From: Bacteroidales bacterium
Lineage (GTDB): Bacteria; Bacteroidota; Bacteroidia; Bacteroidales; NBLH01
Length of the DNA: 9,420 nt
Direction of reading: 5' to 3'
Assembly (NCBI GenBank): GCA_027083715.1
Contig: JALWNR010000787.1
Coordinates: 1-9,420 of the forward strand
Under the pieces are notes generated by a model. That model did not search any database, was not told the origin of the DNA, and saw nothing but the letters and a program-made list of their open reading frames with translations. Positions 7,471 to 9,420 of this stretch are shown here, in pieces (within the stretch, counting starts at the first letter, position 1; every line of letters begins with the position of its first letter). The translations under genes and the position numbers were made by a program.

Positions 7471-9078
7471 ATGAAAACAATTAAATTTTTATCTTTAACA
7501 GGAATACTGTTTTTACTTTTTGCAAGTTATTCTTGTGGTGGAAATCACGCACAAAAAGAAACTCCTTATGATGAATATGCAGCCTATGATGTTGTCATTG
7601 AATCTGAAGAAGCGGACGAACCAGCTGCTATAATGGAAAGAACCCAGAACGATGACGATAAAGGGAAAAAACAGGATTTTAATACCGAAGAATATGATAA
7701 AATCAACGAAAACCCTTTTGTCAGCCCTTTAAATCAGCCTTTATCAACTTTTTCGGTTGATGTGGACAGAGCTTCGTATGCTAATATACGCAGGATGCTC
7801 AACAATAACCAAAAACCGTATGAAGGCTCAGTGCGTATTGAGGAAATGATTAACTACTTTAATTATCAGTACCCTCAACCCAATGGCGATCAGCCTTTCT
7901 CTGTTAATCTGGAAATGGGGAACTGCCCATGGAATACACAGCACAAACTTTTACTTATCGGTTTGCAAGGGAAAAATATTAACATTGAGCAAACTCCCGC
8001 AAGCAATCTGGTATTTTTACTTGATGTTTCCGGTTCAATGAACGAACCAAACAAATTACCTTTATTAAAAAAATCATTAGAAATACTTTTAGAGCAACTT
8101 CGCCCCAAAGACCGTGTTGCGATAGTAGTATATGCAGGAGCAGCAGGAGTAGTACTTCCCTCCACATCTTGCGATGAAAAAGATAAAATATTAGAAGCCC
8201 TGGGAAAACTTGAGGCAGGAGGTTCAACTGCAGGAGGTGAAGGTATCAGACTGGCATATAAAATTGCCAAAGAAAATTTTATTGAGGGAGGAAACAATCG
8301 TGTTGTACTGGCAACCGATGGCGATTTTAACATTGGCGAAAGCAGTAATGCTGCAATGGTACGCCTAATTGAAGAAAAACGTAAAGATGGAGTATTTTTA
8401 ACCGTACTGGGCTTTGGCATGGGTAATTACAAAGACAGTAAAATGGAGCAACTATCAAATGCAGGAAACGGGAATTATGCCTACATAGATAACATTCTGG
8501 AAGCAAAAAAAACATTGGGAAAAGAATTTTTTGGAACAATATATACTATTGCCAAAGATGTAAAAATTCAGATTGAATTTAATCCGGCACAGGTAAAAGG
8601 CTATCGATTAATAGGATATGAAAACAGAATGATGGCTGCAGAAGATTTTAATGACGATACCAAAGATGCCGGCGAAATAGGTTCAGGACATACGGTAACT
8701 GCCCTTTATGAGATTATCCCAGCAAATTCAGAAGAAGAAATTCCGGGTATAGATGAACTGGAATATCAAAAAAAGGACATCGTGAAAAGTGATAATCTGA
8801 TGACACTGAAACTTCGTTACAAAGAACCGGCAGGCGAAACCAGTAAATTGATTAAACAGAAGGTTGTTACAAATCAGATATTTAAAAACAATAATTCCAA
8901 CAATTTTAACTGGGCTTCAACAGTTGCGGAGTTTGGTTTATTGCTACGCGAGTCGCAGTATAAAGCAAATGCAAATTACAAACAAGTATTAGAAAGGGCT
9001 AAAAATGCAAAAGGAGATGATACGGAAGGTTATCGTGCAGAATTTATTCGCTTAGTGGAAATTGCAGAAATGATATAA
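7471..9078 (+). CDS. VWA-domain lipoprotein, YfbK-like (VWF N-terminal domain, VWA, DUF3520)
   Basis: Predicted envelope lipoprotein of 535 residues. The start MKTIKFLSLTGILFLLFASYSC gives a basic end, a hydrophobic core and Cys22 followed by GG, a plausible lipidation site although position -3 is Ser rather than Leu. Residues 27-75 are an acidic, probably disordered stretch. The conserved N-terminal domain of YfbK-type proteins follows at about 76-170 (SVDVDRASYANIRRML and on). The VWA domain spans about 177-350 with a complete metal-ion adhesion site: D185-x-S187-x-S189 (DVSGSM), T253 and D283 (ATDGD). The C-terminal DUF3520-like domain is at about 355-530 (recognisable by AAEDFNDDTKDAGEIGSGHT). 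VWA domains bind partner proteins through a metal ion; the partner of this family is not known to me. It is divergent from the Tricorn-like gene, 203 bp away. The ATG at 7471 is supported by the signal peptide and the promoter position. Confidence 0.93.
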   Translation: MKTIKFLSLTGILFLLFASYSCGGNHAQKETPYDEYAAYDVVIESEEADEPAAIMERTQNDDDKGKKQDFNTEEYDKINENPFVSPLNQPLSTFSVDVDRASYANIRRMLNNNQKPYEGSVRIEEMINYFNYQYPQPNGDQPFSVNLEMGNCPWNTQHKLLLIGLQGKNINIEQTPASNLVFLLDVSGSMNEPNKLPLLKKSLEILLEQLRPKDRVAIVVYAGAAGVVLPSTSCDEKDKILEALGKLEAGGSTAGGEGIRLAYKIAKENFIEGGNNRVVLATDGDFNIGESSNAAMVRLIEEKRKDGVFLTVLGFGMGNYKDSKMEQLSNAGNGNYAYIDNILEAKKTLGKEFFGTIYTIAKDVKIQIEFNPAQVKGYRLIGYENRMMAAEDFNDDTKDAGEIGSGHTVTALYEIIPANSEEEIPGIDELEYQKKDIVKSDNLMTLKLRYKEPAGETSKLIKQKVVTNQIFKNNNSNNFNWASTVAEFGLLLRESQYKANANYKQVLERAKNAKGDDTEGYRAEFIRLVEIAEMI

Positions 9079-9082
9079 AAAC

Positions 9083-9149
9083 TTGGGTTCTACCATAAAT
9101 TTAATAAAATTGTACCTTATAAAGGTTATTAAAATAGTGGTAGAACCAA
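9083..9149. terminator. Long imperfect hairpin, probable bidirectional terminator
   Basis: GGTTCTACCA (9086-9095) pairs perfectly with TGGTAGAACC (9138-9147); with one bulged G the match extends to TTGG/CCAA. Inside, TTAATA (9101-9106) pairs with TATTAA (9127-9132), and ACCTT (9114-9118) with AAGGT (9122-9126) around ATA. On the minus strand the stem leads into five Us (9081-9077), so it reads best as a terminator for a gene coming from the right. On the + strand only a weak AATTTAAT follows. It begins 5 bp after the VWA stop codon. Confidence 0.55.
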
Positions 9150-9344
9150 TTTAATATCCAATAATTATAGTTTTACATCAAATTACGAATATACTAACAA
9201 CAATTATTCAATTATTTACTTAATATCCGTAAGTTAAGGAGTAAATACAACGATTAAACCCCACTTAGTATACTGAATACCAATCCATTAGATACAAAAT
9301 TGCAAGCTTAATATCTTATACAAAATAGGAATAAACTATTAGTG

Positions 9345-9420
9345 CTAAATTCCTCTGATAATTCCCCGTTTTGATTCACGAACAAACTCCAAAATATAAT
9401 CACGTTCAAAAGATGCAGGA
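9345..9420 (-). CDS. Possible C-terminal end of a minus-strand gene (partial, unidentified)
   Basis: Read on the minus strand, the window edge gives an open frame of 24 codons, PASFERDYILEFVRES and then KRGIIRGI, closed by TAG at 9345-9347. The alternation of charged and hydrophobic residues looks like a real amphipathic helix, and a hairpin with a U-tract in the right direction lies downstream (9083-9149). The piece is too short to assign to a family. An open stretch of this length also arises by chance, so this is a tentative call; the bulk of the gene would lie beyond 9420. Confidence 0.35.
   Translation of the reverse strand, partial: PASFERDYILEFVRESKRGIIRGI

Noticed and set aside
7890..8420. 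176-codon open frame antisense to the VWA gene
   Set aside because: Fully inside the VWA domain coding region, Ser/Pro-rich with no family resemblance and no promoter. It is a shadow frame.
9150..9344. Three copies of TTAATATC (9151, 9220, 9308) and a short CTTAA/TTAAG inverted repeat
   Set aside because: The copies are irregularly spaced (69 and 88 bp) in very AT-rich DNA, where an 8-mer of this kind recurs easily. I see no gene, RNA or phased repeat in this stretch.
1..9420. Hidden CRISPR array, insertion sequence, tRNA or prophage segment
   Set aside because: No regularly spaced direct repeats, transposase-like proteins, cloverleaf with a T-loop motif, or phage-like genes were seen on either strand. 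The whole window is explained by five complete genes and short gaps.

Overview
The window is AT-rich and reads as an ordinary chromosomal segment of a Bacteroidota bacterium. Four things point there: a menaquinone-type succinate dehydrogenase/fumarate reductase in the order C-A-B with the long flavoprotein typical of that phylum; promoter-like boxes of the Bacteroidota form TAnnTTTG; a near absence of Shine-Dalgarno sequences before the starts; and two exported proteins (a Tricorn-like protease and a YfbK-like VWA lipoprotein) of kinds common in the phylum. I cannot name a genus.

Layout. Positions 1-279 are a leader region with two small AT hairpins and a good Bacteroidota promoter. Positions 280-3707 hold a tight + strand operon, sdhC-sdhA-sdhB, encoding the five-helix dihaem cytochrome b, the FAD subunit and the iron-sulfur subunit of complex II. 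A strong intrinsic terminator follows at 3742-3777. The convergent gap to the next gene also carries a second, unexplained hairpin and a 14-bp perfect stem facing the opposite gene. Positions 4001-7267 (minus strand) encode a 1088-residue secreted Tricorn-family S41 protease with beta-propeller repeats, a Lys/Glu-rich linker, a PDZ domain and an apparently intact catalytic set. A 203-bp divergent intergenic region with a TAnnTTTG box on each strand separates it from 7471-9078 (+), a VWA-domain lipoprotein with an intact MIDAS motif and a C-terminal DUF3520-like domain. Downstream lies a long imperfect hairpin (9083-9149), then about 195 bp of AT-rich DNA without a recognised gene, then possibly the last 24 codons of a minus-strand gene that runs off the window.

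How the parts relate. The sdh operon links the citrate cycle to the menaquinone pool at the inner membrane. The protease and the VWA lipoprotein are envelope proteins transcribed divergently from one short region; co-regulation is possible but not shown. I found no CRISPR array, tRNA, rRNA, insertion sequence or phage gene, and no convincing undescribed system. The most interesting leftovers are the structured intergenic DNA elements and the protease/VWA pairing.
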